Assembly: GCA_947458025.1 (NCBI GenBank)
Contig: CANHCJ010000001.1
Coordinates: 27,116 to 91,115 of the forward strand
Source: Rhodospirillales bacterium
Lineage (GTDB): Bacteria; Pseudomonadota; Alphaproteobacteria; Acetobacterales; Acetobacteraceae
Direction: 5' to 3'
Length of the DNA: 64,000 bases
Part shown: one piece after another, positions 1-10,021 of the stretch
How positions within the stretch are numbered: position 1 is the first letter of the stretch
Layout of the letters: each line of letters starts with the position of its first letter
Notes under the pieces: model-generated
The model's database searches: none
Told to the model about the DNA's origin: nothing
What the model saw: only the letters and a program-made list of their open reading frames with translations
Made by a program: the position numbers and the translations under genes

Positions 1-1
1 G

Positions 2-433
2 CCGTTCCTGACGCCGGCCGGCAATCGCATCGGCTGGGCCTACCACATCACCAAGGACGGCGTCCGCGCCATCGGCCGCGTGCCGGAGCACGAAACGGCC
101 ATGAAGCGCCTTTGGGGTGCCTACGAGCAGCGCCTGCGCCGCAAGCGCGAGCTGGACGCGAAGGAGGCGGAGGAAGCCAGCCGGCGCGAGCTGGAGAACG
201 CCCGGGCGGCGGTGATCGCCAAGCACGCCCCGTCCATGCGCGCGGTGCTGGAGCGGATCGAGAAGGCCGACTTCAACTGCATGCCGCGGCAGCTTTTCAC
301 CGCCGCCCGGGAAGCGGTGCGCCACGTGCTCGCCCCGATGAACGCCGAGCTGGACGCGCTGGCGGTGGGCGGCTTCAACACGAAGCTGGACGCGCTCGCC
401 GGCCAGGCGAAGCCGGAGGGGGGCGCTTCGTGA
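2..433 (+). CDS. hypothetical protein, 5' truncated by window edge
   Basis: Open frame continues from the window start (PFLTPAGNRIGWAYHITKDGVRAIGR...) into the 80..433 ORF; stop overlaps the next start (GTGA). Confidence 0.7.
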   Translation, partial: PFLTPAGNRIGWAYHITKDGVRAIGRVPEHETAMKRLWGAYEQRLRRKRELDAKEAEEASRRELENARAAVIAKHAPSMRAVLERIEKADFNCMPRQLFTAAREAVRHVLAPMNAELDALAVGGFNTKLDALAGQAKPEGGAS

Positions 434-807
434 ACCGCGCCCCCAACGCGCGCGAGGCCCGCCTTCTCCGGGCGGGCCTCGACCACCCCGAGCTGTTCCA
501 CCGCTACGTCACCGCGACCTTGGCCCGGGCCGTGTGGCGCGTGGGCAACCCGCCGGATCCGATCGCCGAGGTGTCGGAGGCGGAAGGCGACGCCATGGCC
601 GAAGCCGGCTGGATCCGGCTCATGCCGGCGCCCGGCGGGCGCATGGGGCCGGAGCCGTACCGGATCGGCGCGCACCAGGCGGGGCAGCTCGCCTACGTCA
701 CCGAGGCGGGCGCGCACGCCATCGGCCGGGCCCAGCGCGCCGACATCCTGGTGGCGGTGGCGGAGCGCCGCGCCGCGCGCGACTTGGTGATGGGAGGTGC
801 AGCATGA
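430..807 (+). CDS. hypothetical protein
   Basis: GTG start overlapping upstream TGA; coupled to next gene. Confidence 0.7.
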   Translation: MNRAPNAREARLLRAGLDHPELFHRYVTATLARAVWRVGNPPDPIAEVSEAEGDAMAEAGWIRLMPAPGGRMGPEPYRIGAHQAGQLAYVTEAGAHAIGRAQRADILVAVAERRAARDLVMGGAA

Positions 808-1079
808 GCCGGCTCCAGAACCGCAACGTGTCTATCGGGCTCGGCGGCCAGCGGTCCTCGATGCGGCTGGAGCCGTCCATGTGGGCGGCCGCGGAGGAAA
901 TCTGCCACCGCGAGGGGATCACCATGGCCGACCTCGCCGGCAAGGTGGACGCCACCCGGGAAGGGGGGCGCGACCGCACCGTCGCCATGCGTGTCTTCAT
1001 CCTCGCCTACTTCCGGGCCGCGGCGACGGAAGAGGGGCACAAGGCGGCCGGGCATGGGTCGCTGGAGGTGCTGGCGTGA
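804..1079 (+). CDS. ribbon-helix-helix-like DNA-binding protein
   Basis: RSSMRLEPSMWAAAEEICHREGITMADLAGKVDATREGGRDRTVAMRVFILAYF resembles RHH (DUF4411/Arc-like) proteins; SD GGGAGGTG upstream. Confidence 0.65.
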   Translation: MSRLQNRNVSIGLGGQRSSMRLEPSMWAAAEEICHREGITMADLAGKVDATREGGRDRTVAMRVFILAYFRAAATEEGHKAAGHGSLEVLA

Positions 1080-1369
1080 CCCCCGAGCAGAAGGTGCTCG
1101 CGCGCTCCGCGCTGGGCCTGCGCAACGGCTGGCGGGAAAGCTACTGCAACCGCTACGTCGCTCCGCCGAGCGGCGAGATATTCGACCACTGGATGGCCAT
1201 GGTGGCCGCCGGCATGGCCGAGCAGCATCCCAGCAAGCGCGACGACGGGACCGACATTTACGCCCGCGGCGGGGTGCCCTTCATCCTCACCCTGGCCGGC
1301 GCGAAGGCCGCGCTCCAGGCGGGCGAGTCCCTGGATCCCGACGATTTCCCGGAGGCGGCCAATGGCTGA
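1076..1369 (+). CDS. hypothetical protein
   Basis: GTGA overlap with previous gene. Confidence 0.65.
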   Translation: MTPEQKVLARSALGLRNGWRESYCNRYVAPPSGEIFDHWMAMVAAGMAEQHPSKRDDGTDIYARGGVPFILTLAGAKAALQAGESLDPDDFPEAANG

Positions 1370-2333
1370 GAACAGCGCGATCGAATGGACCGACCACACC
1401 TTCAACCCGTGGATCGGGTGCCAGGCGGTCAGCCCCGCGTGCGATCACTGCTATGCGGAGAAGCTGGTGAACGGCCGCATGGCCGGGAACTTCGCCGAGC
1501 GCCGGCGCACCAGTGAGCAGAACTGGAACCTGCCCCTCCGGTGGAACCGCACGGCCGAGAAGGAGGGGCGGAGCTTCCGCGTGTTCTGCGCCTCGCTGGC
1601 CGACGTGTTCGACAACCAGGTCCCCGAGCTCTGGCGCGATGACCTCTGGCGCCTGATCGCCGCGACACCGCACCTGGATTGGCTGCTTCTCACGAAGCGG
1701 CCCCAGAACATCCGCAGGATGCTGCCGGTGGCGGAAATGGGCGTGCCGGATTGGGGGGATGCGGGCTGGCCGAACGTCTGGCTGGGCACCACCGCGGAGA
1801 ACCAGGAACAACTCGCTATCCGCGCGTGGCACCTTTCCCAGGTGCCGGCCGCGGTTCGCTTCCTGAGCTGCGAGCCCTTGCTGTCCGCCCTGGACTGCAA
1901 CGCTCAAAACCGCTGGGGCACCCGCTGGCACGTCTTGACCGGAGGCATCCGCTACGCCACCAGCGGCCCCGCGGTGACGGGCCGCATCCATTGGGTCATC
2001 GCCGGCGGCGAGAGCGGCCCGGGCGCTCGGCCGATGCACCCCGATTGGGCCCGCAGCCTTCGCGACCAGTGCGCCCGCGCCCAGGTGCCGTTCTTGTTCA
2101 AGCAGTGGGGAGAATGGGGGCTGGAGGATCCCGCGCGCCGCTCGGTGCCGCATGCCGTGGCGCGCGACGGCACGCTCTACGCTCAATCCGACCTGGTTTT
2201 CCCCGACGGTCCCCGCTACGGCGAGGCGGTGCGGGCGGGGCATGCCGGCCAGCTCCACACGATCTATCGCGTCGGCAAGAAAGCCGCCGGCCGCCTCCTG
2301 GACGGCCGCGAGCACAACGAGTTTCCGCGATGA
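1362..2333 (+). CDS. phage Gp37/Gp68 family (DUF5131) protein
   Basis: IEWTDHTFNPWIGCQAVSPACDHCYAE, LLLTKRP, NVWLGTTAENQ, FLSCEPLL, WVIAGGESGPGARPMHPDWARSLRDQC, PFLFKQWGEW are hallmark motifs. Confidence 0.92.
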   Translation: MAENSAIEWTDHTFNPWIGCQAVSPACDHCYAEKLVNGRMAGNFAERRRTSEQNWNLPLRWNRTAEKEGRSFRVFCASLADVFDNQVPELWRDDLWRLIAATPHLDWLLLTKRPQNIRRMLPVAEMGVPDWGDAGWPNVWLGTTAENQEQLAIRAWHLSQVPAAVRFLSCEPLLSALDCNAQNRWGTRWHVLTGGIRYATSGPAVTGRIHWVIAGGESGPGARPMHPDWARSLRDQCARAQVPFLFKQWGEWGLEDPARRSVPHAVARDGTLYAQSDLVFPDGPRYGEAVRAGHAGQLHTIYRVGKKAAGRLLDGREHNEFPR

Positions 2334-3169
2334 TCGACCGCCCCATCATCTTCTCCCCCGTGATGGTCACGGCGCTGTTGGCCGGGAAGAAGACGCAGAC
2401 GCGCCGGCTCTTGCGAGAACCCATGCCGCCGGCGCCATCGGCCGATAGCATCCACCCATCCAATGCCGGCCGGAAGCTGCACGCCGCCCCCTACTTCGAC
2501 GCCCATTGCGGCGAGCGGAATACACCCGCCAACCCACGAGGCATGAGCGAACGCTGGTGCTGGTGGACGCGGGACGATCGCCAGTGCCTGCCGACCATTC
2601 GCATTGGCTATGCCCCCGGCGACCGCCTATGGGTGCGGGAGAGCGCCTGGATATACGGCCGATGGGTCCGCGACGGCCTCACCCACAAGGGGGTGGACCG
2701 CTGGAGATTCCGCACCAGCCCGGAGCGGCGCGTCATCTACGACGATCAAACCGCCGGCCGAGCGGACGAGTTGCGCAGGGGCCTCGGCGACCGCAATCGG
2801 CCGGGCGATGGCTTTTGGCTCCGCCCCTCAATCCACGTGGAGCGATGGGCTTCGCGCCTCACCCTGACCGTGCAGGAGGTGCGGGTGCAGCGGTTGCAGG
2901 ACATCACCGAGGATGATGCGCTGGCCGAGGGAATCACCTGCGAGCGCGTCATCGTCGGCACCAACTGCAACGGCGGGCGCCACAACGAGGAATGGGGCGA
3001 TCGCTTCTTCTTCGCAGGGTGCGACGGTGAAGGTTTCGAGGATGGTATCGCCGCCTTCTCTGCCCTGTGGAACAGCCTGCACGGCCCCAGCGCCTGGCAG
3101 ATGAACCCGCACGTGGTGGCCCTGACCTTCCAGGTGCACCAGGGGAACATCGACAGGATGCCGGCATGA
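2330..3169 (+). CDS. phage ASCH-like domain protein
   Basis: PIIFSPVMVTALLAGKKTQTRRL ... GDRLWVRE ... LTLTVQEVRVQRLQDITEDDALAEG is typical of phage ASCH-like proteins. Confidence 0.75.
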   Translation: MIDRPIIFSPVMVTALLAGKKTQTRRLLREPMPPAPSADSIHPSNAGRKLHAAPYFDAHCGERNTPANPRGMSERWCWWTRDDRQCLPTIRIGYAPGDRLWVRESAWIYGRWVRDGLTHKGVDRWRFRTSPERRVIYDDQTAGRADELRRGLGDRNRPGDGFWLRPSIHVERWASRLTLTVQEVRVQRLQDITEDDALAEGITCERVIVGTNCNGGRHNEEWGDRFFFAGCDGEGFEDGIAAFSALWNSLHGPSAWQMNPHVVALTFQVHQGNIDRMPA

Positions 3170-3828
3170 CGACGCGCCGATCCGGGCTGCAACAGCTCAA
3201 TTTCGCCGTTGCCCACGAAAAAGGCAGCGGCCGGCGGATGGCGCGGTTCACCTGCGATAGCTGCGGCGAAACGCTCGACATCCCCGACTCCACCGGTCAC
3301 ACGCCGCCGGCGCAGATTGCCACCAAGGCCATCGCCGCCGGCTGGGATGCCGACCACCGCGCCGGCCGGCGTTGCCGCTGTCCCAAGTGCAAAGGCAGCA
3401 AGGCGCGCGCCACGACCCCCACCCCCACCCCGCCCCCCAAGGCGCCGGAGTTGCCCATGGCCCTCACCCTGCCCGCCCCCCTCACGTCCGACCAGCGCGT
3501 CGCCATCCGTGAGGCGCTGGCCATGCACTTCGATGATGGGCTGGGCGCCTATGTCGGCGACATGGACGACGAGTCGCTGGCGCGACAGGTGGGCGTGCCG
3601 CGCGTCCACGTAGAGACGATCCGGGAGACTGCGTTCGGGCCCATCCGCATCACCGCCGCGCAGAAGGAAGCGCAGCGCCAGATTGCCGCCCTCCAGGCTG
3701 AGCTCGCCGTGGTGACCGGCGAGGTGGAGGCGGCCAAAGCCACCATCGCCGCGGCGGAGGGGCTGGTGAACGACCTCCGCGCCCGCGCGGATGCGCTGGC
3801 CGGGCAACTCGCGAGGAAAGCAGCATGA
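3166..3828 (+). CDS. zinc-ribbon and coiled-coil hypothetical protein
   Basis: FTCDSCGETLDIP...CRCPKCKG plus C-terminal coiled coil; ATGA overlap. Confidence 0.65.
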   Translation: MTTRRSGLQQLNFAVAHEKGSGRRMARFTCDSCGETLDIPDSTGHTPPAQIATKAIAAGWDADHRAGRRCRCPKCKGSKARATTPTPTPPPKAPELPMALTLPAPLTSDQRVAIREALAMHFDDGLGAYVGDMDDESLARQVGVPRVHVETIRETAFGPIRITAAQKEAQRQIAALQAELAVVTGEVEAAKATIAAAEGLVNDLRARADALAGQLARKAA

Positions 3829-4046
3829 GCAACAAGCGCCACCCCGGCCCCTTCACAGTCGAATGTCGCCCGCGCGGGAAAACCGCCTGGCAGAGCGTGA
3901 CCGCGGCCCGCATGCTCACCGTGGATCGCCAGCATGCCCAACAATGGGCCACCCGGCGCGAGGCGGAACAGGCCATGGCGCGCATGAGCGGACTCTTCTC
4001 CGGCCCCCTGCGCATCAGCACCAGAATCGGGAAGAAGGCCGGATGA
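3825..4046 (+). CDS. hypothetical protein
   Basis: ATG start overlapping upstream TGA. Confidence 0.6.
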   Translation: MSNKRHPGPFTVECRPRGKTAWQSVTAARMLTVDRQHAQQWATRREAEQAMARMSGLFSGPLRISTRIGKKAG

Positions 4047-4360
4047 ACCTCCGCACGCTGAAAAAGCGGTGCAAGCTAGCGCGGGACATCCTGATCCGGG
4101 ATCACGGCTATAGGCCGAAGGACTTCACGCTGGCCGACGGCGACGAGTCGATCGACGCCCCGACCAACATGGAGGCGCGGTTCCAGAACTACGGATTCCT
4201 GGACCCCGGCCCCCTGCCCGGCACCCCCCTTCTATGGCGCCGCACGAACTACGAGGCCGACGAATGGGACTACAGCCTGCCATGTGAGCACTTGGCCGAC
4301 ATCATCTACATCGAGCACACCAACTTCGGCATGGGCTACATGGACACGCGCGATGTCTGA
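4043..4360 (+). CDS. hypothetical protein
   Basis: ATGA overlap; coherent acidic composition. Confidence 0.6.
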   Translation: MNLRTLKKRCKLARDILIRDHGYRPKDFTLADGDESIDAPTNMEARFQNYGFLDPGPLPGTPLLWRRTNYEADEWDYSLPCEHLADIIYIEHTNFGMGYMDTRDV

Positions 4361-4655
4361 AACCCCGAGCTACCACGACCTGCACATCACCACCGCAGAA
4401 ATAGCGCGGACGCCCATTTACAACCTCCCGTTCTCCGTCCAGGTCAAATGCAACCGGGTCGGGGGGTGGGAGGTATGGGAAATCTGGGACGGAAGCGAAA
4501 GGCTCCTGGGCGGGGAGTATGCTGGCCCGGAGAACGGGCTTCGCCTCGACGTGGCCGGCCGCGTGATCGTGGACTCACTCAGCCCTAAAACAGCGACTGT
4601 TGCTCATCCGGCGCCGCCAGCCCCTCCGGCACCTGATCCGGCGCCGCCGGCATGA
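4353..4655 (+). CDS. hypothetical protein, 3' end overlaps convergent helicase gene
   Basis: ATG 4353; reading frame overlaps 71 bp with the - strand gene. Confidence 0.55.
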   Translation: MSETPSYHDLHITTAEIARTPIYNLPFSVQVKCNRVGGWEVWEIWDGSERLLGGEYAGPENGLRLDVAGRVIVDSLSPKTATVAHPAPPAPPAPDPAPPA

Positions 4656-7600
4656 ACGTCGGCGTCTTCGCCTCCACCTGGCCCGCGCGCACGCGGTGCA
4701 GGTAGCCGGCCAGGCCGGTGTCATCCAGCCCTTCCAGGGGCGATGTCATAATCTCCCGGAGCTCATACTTGTCGGTCAGCCGCCGGCGGGCCTTCCGCAC
4801 CGCGGCGTGGTCCGGCACCAGGTCGGCGAGCTCGACATCCTCCGTTTGCCCGATGCGGTGGATCCGGCCGTTCCGCTGGGCGTGCACCATGGCGGTCATC
4901 GGCGTGTCGTACTGCACCAGCCATTTCCCGTGCTGGAGGTTCGCGCCGACGGCGCCGGCGTCCGAGCACAGGATGATGTCCGCCTCGCCCTTCGTGAAGG
5001 CGCGCTTCTTCTTGTCCTTCTCCGCCGCGGAGTCCTTGCCGGTCAGGATCACCACCCGGTGCCCGTCCGCCTTCAGCCGCTCCGCCGCCTCTTCCACGCG
5101 CTGGAGGCTATGGACGAACACCACCCCCGGCTTGCCCTTCCGCTCGCCCGCGAACTTCGCCAGGGCCTCCGTGCTGGCCCGGCCGTTCACGGCCCGATGC
5201 ACCGCGCCGTTGTGCACGATGCCGACGCTGGCCTGTATCTTCGCGGCGATGTCGGCGTGCTTGCCTTCCTCCGCCCCTTCGAAGCTGGAAGGGGACAGCA
5301 CCTTGGCGGCCTCGACATCCACCCGCCCCTGCATCCGCGCGGTGCGGGCGGCGGCCGCGGCGCCGTCCAGCCGCGCCAGCTCCGCCTCTTGCTCCGGGTG
5401 GAGCTTGACCGACACCTCGCGCTTGTTCGCCTTCACGCCCGGGTCAATGCTGCCGGTGTAGTAGTGCCGGGCGAGCTCGCGGCGCAGGCCGTCCCGCGCG
5501 GCCGAGGTGTCCACCCCGTACTTCCGCAGGAAGGCGGCGCGGTCGGAGTAGCGGGCGGGGTCCATCTTCGCCAGCACGTCGAACGCCTCGCTGGCGTCGT
5601 TCTTCACGGGATCCGCGGTGGCGTTCACGTAGTAGGGCATGTGCGCGGAGACGGCATCGAGGACGTTCGCCATCGCGCTGTTCTCCTTCCCCTGCCGGTT
5701 AAGGAGCTGGTGCCCTTCGTCCACGGCGAGGTAGTCGGCGCTGATCCCCTCCGCCGCCATCAGCTCCTTCATGTAGCTCGCGCGCTCGGCCGGCTTCATC
5801 CCCTCCAGCTTTTCGGCGATCGCCGCCGGCTCCGCGCCCTCGCGCTTGGCTGCCAGGTGCAGCATGTCATCGCGCAGGGCGGCATGGGTCACCACGACGA
5901 AATGGTGCTGGGGGTCCTTCAGCGCGGCAATCCGTTCCTCGCGCGAGGCCCCCGGCTGGCAGTGCCAGGAGTACTTGCCCGGCTCCAGCAGGGTCAGCGC
6001 CTCCCCGTGGAACTGCCCCTGCACGATCGACGGGACGGCGAAGATCCCGCGCTTCGCCTTCCCCTTCTCAATCAGGTTCGTGAGGCCGGAAAGCATGATG
6101 GAGGTTTTCCCCGACCCCACGCCCATGCCCAGCCCGGTGCGGCCGTTGTGCTCTATCAGCTTCACCGCGCGCTGCCGGCCAGCATAGGGCCCGCTCATGG
6201 TGGGGCGCCACAGCTTCACCGGCTCGCCCGGGCGGAAATTGTGACCAACAATCGGCATCATGCCGGCAATCTGCCGCTCCGCCGCGTGGCCGATCGTGTG
6301 GCGCATGCCGATCGGCGGCGGCTTGGCCGGCGCCGCCTCCGCCTCGACCGATCCGGGCGGGGGCGACGGCTCTTCCGACGCGCCGAAGAGTCCCATCTGC
6401 GCCTGCGAAATCGCCTCTTCCTGCGCCCGGGCGGATTCCATCTTCTCCGCCACCGAGCCCGCGGCGTAGCGCCCCTGGACGCGCTCCCGCAGGGAGTCGA
6501 TGAGCTTGCGCTGATCGGCCAGCCGCGCCTCGCGCGCCTTCGGATCCAGCGCGTCCAGGTGGCGTAGGTCGTTGGCGATGACGGTTTGCCCGAGCTTCAG
6601 CGGGGCGCCAGGTCGCAGCCGATTGTGATGCTCGGCGAACCGCCCCAGCACGCGCGAGCGGACCACGTCCTGCATCGCCTCATAGGCACGGGCCGGCGAG
6701 CCCATCACATCGAGGTACTTCCCCCAATTCATGGTGGCGGCGTTCACCTTGGCGGCGGTTTCGTCCCGCCGCTGGCGCCATTCCGTCCAGGCCGGATTCG
6801 TGCCCCGGCCGAACATATCCTCGACCTCCTTCTCCGGTTCCGCCCCCTCCAGCTTCTTCAGCTCTTCCACCAGGCCGGCGGCAGCGGGATCGGTGCGGCC
6901 GTGTTCCTGCGCAAAAACCTCGCGGAGCGCGCCCTGATCCTGCGGTGTCAGCTCGCCCACCGGCTTGAACGCCACCACGCCTTCGGGGTGCTCCGCCAGG
7001 GCGCGGTGGAGCGCGTCCACCGCCACCTGATCGACGGTGAATTGCTGGCGGTGCAGCGGCGACAGCCGCCCCCCATAGGCCCGCTCGGCGAACTCGTCGG
7101 CCAGGCGGTCGAATGTGTCCTGGTAGGCCTCCGCGCGCACCATCTTGCCGTCGCCATCGCGCAGGGGGGCGATCTTCTCCAGCGCCTCCATGAACGCGCC
7201 GCGATCGCCGGCGCGCTGCATCGTGTCTTCCGACAGCAGCGCGGCCATGATGTCGGCCGCCGGCATGCCATCCGCGGCGCGCCCGCCGATGAAATCCGCG
7301 ATGTCCCGCGCCACGTCGCCGGTGCTGGTGAACGGCAGCGCCAGGGTGCGGGCGACGCCCGGCTTGATGTTCATGGCCATGTCCGGCCGGTTCGCCACGC
7401 CGAGCGGGAGCCAGTCGTCTTCATCCTGCCGCCCCTCCATGATGTCCAGCGCGCCCCGCACGCGCGCCAGGTCCTCGCGCGAGACAGGCTGCGCCAGGCG
7501 GTCCATGCCGGCCGCGGTGATCGTCAGGATGGTGGAGGCGCCCACCTTGGCCACCGTGTAGTCGCCCCGCTCCAGGCCGATCGCCCGGGCTTGCTGGATG

Positions 7601-9186
7601 GCTTGCTCGATCGGCGTGCGCTGTAGGCTGACCTCAAGCTTCTCCTTCTTCGCCTGGCCCAGCGCCACCACCAGCGCGGCGTTCGCCTCCATTTCCCCCA
7701 GCGCGGTGCCGAGGGTGCGTTGGGCGTTGCCGATGAACTCCCGCCGGCGGGCGTTCAGCTCCTGCGCCACGGCCAGGGACGCCGCGTCGTGCGCCTCGCC
7801 CAGCTCGATTTCCTGCGCCATTTCGTGCCACTCGCGCGCCTCGCGCAGGGCGGAGTCGGACAGGCGCATGTAGTGCTCGACGTGGAACCCGCCCATGCCG
7901 TCGGCGAGCTCCTTCATTTCCTCCGGCGTCAGGTCCGCGTGCAGCCGGCGGGCCAGCACCTGCGCCGCGCCGGCGATCCCGAGCACGTCCACGACGGAGC
8001 GATCGACCATGGAGGCGCCGCCCACGGCCAAGGCCACGGCGTTCATGCTGTTGAACCCGCCCACGCCGATATGCCGCCCCACCGACTCTTCGGTGGCGCC
8101 CATCTTCCCCAGCTCTTCCAGGAAGGCGCGCGTCTTCAGGGTGCGCAGGTCGTTCTCCAGCCCCTCCACCACCTCCGCATCCACCGGCCGCCCCACCTCT
8201 TCCAGCACGAACGCCTTCGGCTCGACCGGCTCCCGGGCCGCGTCGATCCTCTGCATCTTCTCCCGGGCCTGCGCCCGCACCGCCCGCAGTTGCTTCTCCG
8301 CCTTCAGCAGCTCCACCGCCGCCTTGGCCTGTAGAACACGGTTCGGGTCCACCTTGGGGCCGGCGTCGCGGATGCCCTCCAGCTCCTTCGCCACCTTGGC
8401 GGCGACTTCCTTGCGCGCCTCCCCCCCGGCGCGCGGCTTGGCATCGGCCGGCCGCGCCGCCTCCGCCTCCGCGGCCAGCTCTTCGCGCGTCAGCCCCGCC
8501 TCTTCCGCGCGCTTGCCGTATTCGGTGGAGTAGCCCAGCCCCTTCGTGGCGGGGGCGACGGGATCCAGGTCCTGCACGCTGATCGTGGCGGGGTCCGCCG
8601 CGGCCATCGGGATTTCCCCGACCTCGCCCGCCCGCTCCGCCGCTCCCTGGAGAAGCGCCTGGCGCTGGCGCTCGACCGCCTGTTGCGCACGCTGGAACAC
8701 GGCCCGGCCGTGCGCCGCGGCCGCCGCCTTCACGGCTTCGGGGCTGGCGTTCTGGTATTGCTCTTCCGGGAACCGGAGCTCTTCCGGCTTCCAGCCCATC
8801 GCATCGGCGACGGTCTGGACGAACTTCGCCTCATGGTCCTTGAGCTGGGCCCGAAGCGCCTCGCGCGCCGCCGTCTTCGACTCGGTCAGGCCATCGGCCT
8901 TGTCCCGCTCGCGCTGGCGCTTCTTTTCGTCCCGGCGCGCCTCCGCCTTCCGGGCGGCTTCGGCCTTGTACTCGCCTTCCGAGCGCACGCCCGTGAGCTT
9001 CAGGTAGTTGAGCTTGCCCCCTGCCCCGCCGATCACGCGCGCCGAGCCGTCGGGATTCGGCTGGATGAGAACGGGCTGGCCTTCCGTCCCAGGGCCATGG
9101 GGCCGGACGGTGATCCATCGGGCCCCGGGCGGGAGCGCCGCCGCCTTCAGCATGTCGGGCGGCGGCTGGAACAGCAGGATGAGCAT
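4585..9186 (-). CDS. large SNF2/DEAD-like helicase domain protein
   Basis: MLILLFQPPPDMLKAAALPPGARWITV... N-terminus; GVGSGKT Walker A, DEGH box, AQRNGRIHRIGQ motif VI; C-terminus QQSLF. Confidence 0.9.
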   Translation of the reverse strand: MLILLFQPPPDMLKAAALPPGARWITVRPHGPGTEGQPVLIQPNPDGSARVIGGAGGKLNYLKLTGVRSEGEYKAEAARKAEARRDEKKRQRERDKADGLTESKTAAREALRAQLKDHEAKFVQTVADAMGWKPEELRFPEEQYQNASPEAVKAAAAAHGRAVFQRAQQAVERQRQALLQGAAERAGEVGEIPMAAADPATISVQDLDPVAPATKGLGYSTEYGKRAEEAGLTREELAAEAEAARPADAKPRAGGEARKEVAAKVAKELEGIRDAGPKVDPNRVLQAKAAVELLKAEKQLRAVRAQAREKMQRIDAAREPVEPKAFVLEEVGRPVDAEVVEGLENDLRTLKTRAFLEELGKMGATEESVGRHIGVGGFNSMNAVALAVGGASMVDRSVVDVLGIAGAAQVLARRLHADLTPEEMKELADGMGGFHVEHYMRLSDSALREAREWHEMAQEIELGEAHDAASLAVAQELNARRREFIGNAQRTLGTALGEMEANAALVVALGQAKKEKLEVSLQRTPIEQAIQQARAIGLERGDYTVAKVGASTILTITAAGMDRLAQPVSREDLARVRGALDIMEGRQDEDDWLPLGVANRPDMAMNIKPGVARTLALPFTSTGDVARDIADFIGGRAADGMPAADIMAALLSEDTMQRAGDRGAFMEALEKIAPLRDGDGKMVRAEAYQDTFDRLADEFAERAYGGRLSPLHRQQFTVDQVAVDALHRALAEHPEGVVAFKPVGELTPQDQGALREVFAQEHGRTDPAAAGLVEELKKLEGAEPEKEVEDMFGRGTNPAWTEWRQRRDETAAKVNAATMNWGKYLDVMGSPARAYEAMQDVVRSRVLGRFAEHHNRLRPGAPLKLGQTVIANDLRHLDALDPKAREARLADQRKLIDSLRERVQGRYAAGSVAEKMESARAQEEAISQAQMGLFGASEEPSPPPGSVEAEAAPAKPPPIGMRHTIGHAAERQIAGMMPIVGHNFRPGEPVKLWRPTMSGPYAGRQRAVKLIEHNGRTGLGMGVGSGKTSIMLSGLTNLIEKGKAKRGIFAVPSIVQGQFHGEALTLLEPGKYSWHCQPGASREERIAALKDPQHHFVVVTHAALRDDMLHLAAKREGAEPAAIAEKLEGMKPAERASYMKELMAAEGISADYLAVDEGHQLLNRQGKENSAMANVLDAVSAHMPYYVNATADPVKNDASEAFDVLAKMDPARYSDRAAFLRKYGVDTSAARDGLRRELARHYYTGSIDPGVKANKREVSVKLHPEQEAELARLDGAAAAARTARMQGRVDVEAAKVLSPSSFEGAEEGKHADIAAKIQASVGIVHNGAVHRAVNGRASTEALAKFAGERKGKPGVVFVHSLQRVEEAAERLKADGHRVVILTGKDSAAEKDKKKRAFTKGEADIILCSDAGAVGANLQHGKWLVQYDTPMTAMVHAQRNGRIHRIGQTEDVELADLVPDHAAVRKARRRLTDKYELREIMTSPLEGLDDTGLAGYLHRVRAGQVEAKTPTFMPAAPDQVPEGLAAPDEQQSLF

Positions 9187-9190
9187 GCGC

Positions 9191-9210
9191 CCACCCTGCC
9201 GTCACGACGC
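9191..9210 (-). promoter_or_regulatory. conserved pre-gene box copy 1
   Basis: GCGTCGTGACGGCAGGGTGG, ends 5 nt before the start of 9186. Confidence 0.55.
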
Positions 9211-9214
9211 CCGG

Positions 9215-9574
9215 CTAGAGGTGCGACCGGAGCTCGGAGACTGCGCTAGCGATGCGCTGGAGCGAATAGTCGATGCCATCCTGGTAGCGGAAAAGCTCGC
9301 CGAGCTTCCCATCGGCCACCGGGCGCGGCTTGGAGTTGCCGTCGATGTTCGCTTGCGGCGCTTCGCCGCGCACGAGCGTGAGCAGGACATCCAACTGCGC
9401 CGCCAGCGAGTCGGCGGTATCGGTCGCCCGACGCGCCCTGAAGACCGCCTCATCCAGGGCCGTCGTCGGCGTCAGGTCCAGCCCCACCGCCGTGCCAACG
9501 GGCGTCACGTGCGCATGCAGGGGGTGGGGGGGCATGCGGGGAATGGCGGGGGCGGCATAGGCGCGATCGTTCAT
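9215..9574 (-). CDS. hypothetical protein
   Basis: AAGGAG SD before ATG 9574. Confidence 0.6.
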   Translation of the reverse strand: MNDRAYAAPAIPRMPPHPLHAHVTPVGTAVGLDLTPTTALDEAVFRARRATDTADSLAAQLDVLLTLVRGEAPQANIDGNSKPRPVADGKLGELFRYQDGIDYSLQRIASAVSELRSHL

Positions 9575-9603
9575 GGGATGCTCCTTCGGGGCTGGATTGC
9601 CTG

Positions 9604-9625
9604 CCACCAGGGCGCCGTCACGACC
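9604..9625 (-). promoter_or_regulatory. conserved pre-gene box copy 2
   Basis: GGTCGTGACGGCGCCCTGGTGG. Confidence 0.5.
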
Positions 9626-9653
9626 GGATGTAGCTGACTAGCTAGGTAGGTGC

Positions 9654-9690
9654 TTTTTTCGCTGAAGAAAAAGAAGCAAAAAACTTTTGC
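9654..9690 (-). terminator. AT-rich rho-independent-type terminator
   Basis: GCAAAA-GTT-TTTTGC hairpin followed by TTCTTTTTC on - strand, just after the 9698 stop. Confidence 0.55.
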
Positions 9691-9697
9691 TCCCTTT

Positions 9698-10021
9698 TCA
9701 AAGCCCCGCGTCTTCATCGAAGATCACCACCACCTCGCCGTCCGGCCCTTCGACGTGGCCGGCTTCGCGCGGATAGCGGGCGTTCTGGCCGTACTCGAGG
9801 AACGCCGCCTCCAGCGTCTCCGCCAGCGTCATCGCCGGCACCAGCGCCGCGGTTTCCGGGTCCTGGTAGCTCCCCAGCATGTAGAGCTGATCCGGGCCGT
9901 AGCCCGCGCGCTTCAGGAGCGCCTTCACCGGCCACCAGTAGATGCCGAACAGCTTGTAGCGGCCCGGGTCCGTCTGGAGTTGCTGGACGATGTTGCGGAA
10001 GGCCTGCGCCGGGTCAGTCAC
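9698..10021 (-). CDS. hypothetical protein
   Basis: VTDPAQAFRNIVQQLQTDPGRYKLFGIYWWPVKALLKRAG...; GTG start overlapping the stop of the upstream gene. Confidence 0.7.
   Translation of the reverse strand: MTDPAQAFRNIVQQLQTDPGRYKLFGIYWWPVKALLKRAGYGPDQLYMLGSYQDPETAALVPAMTLAETLEAAFLEYGQNARYPREAGHVEGPDGEVVVIFDEDAGL

Noticed and set aside
2-807. The first two ORFs as a tandem duplication
   Set aside because: Only a loose similarity (RIG...AY.....G..AIGR); not enough to claim paralogy by eye.
9677-9684. AAAAAAC heptamer as a -1 frameshift signal
   Set aside because: It lies downstream of the 9698 stop in an AT-rich terminator and is on the strand with no supported CDS; no overlapping -1 frame continues a real gene.
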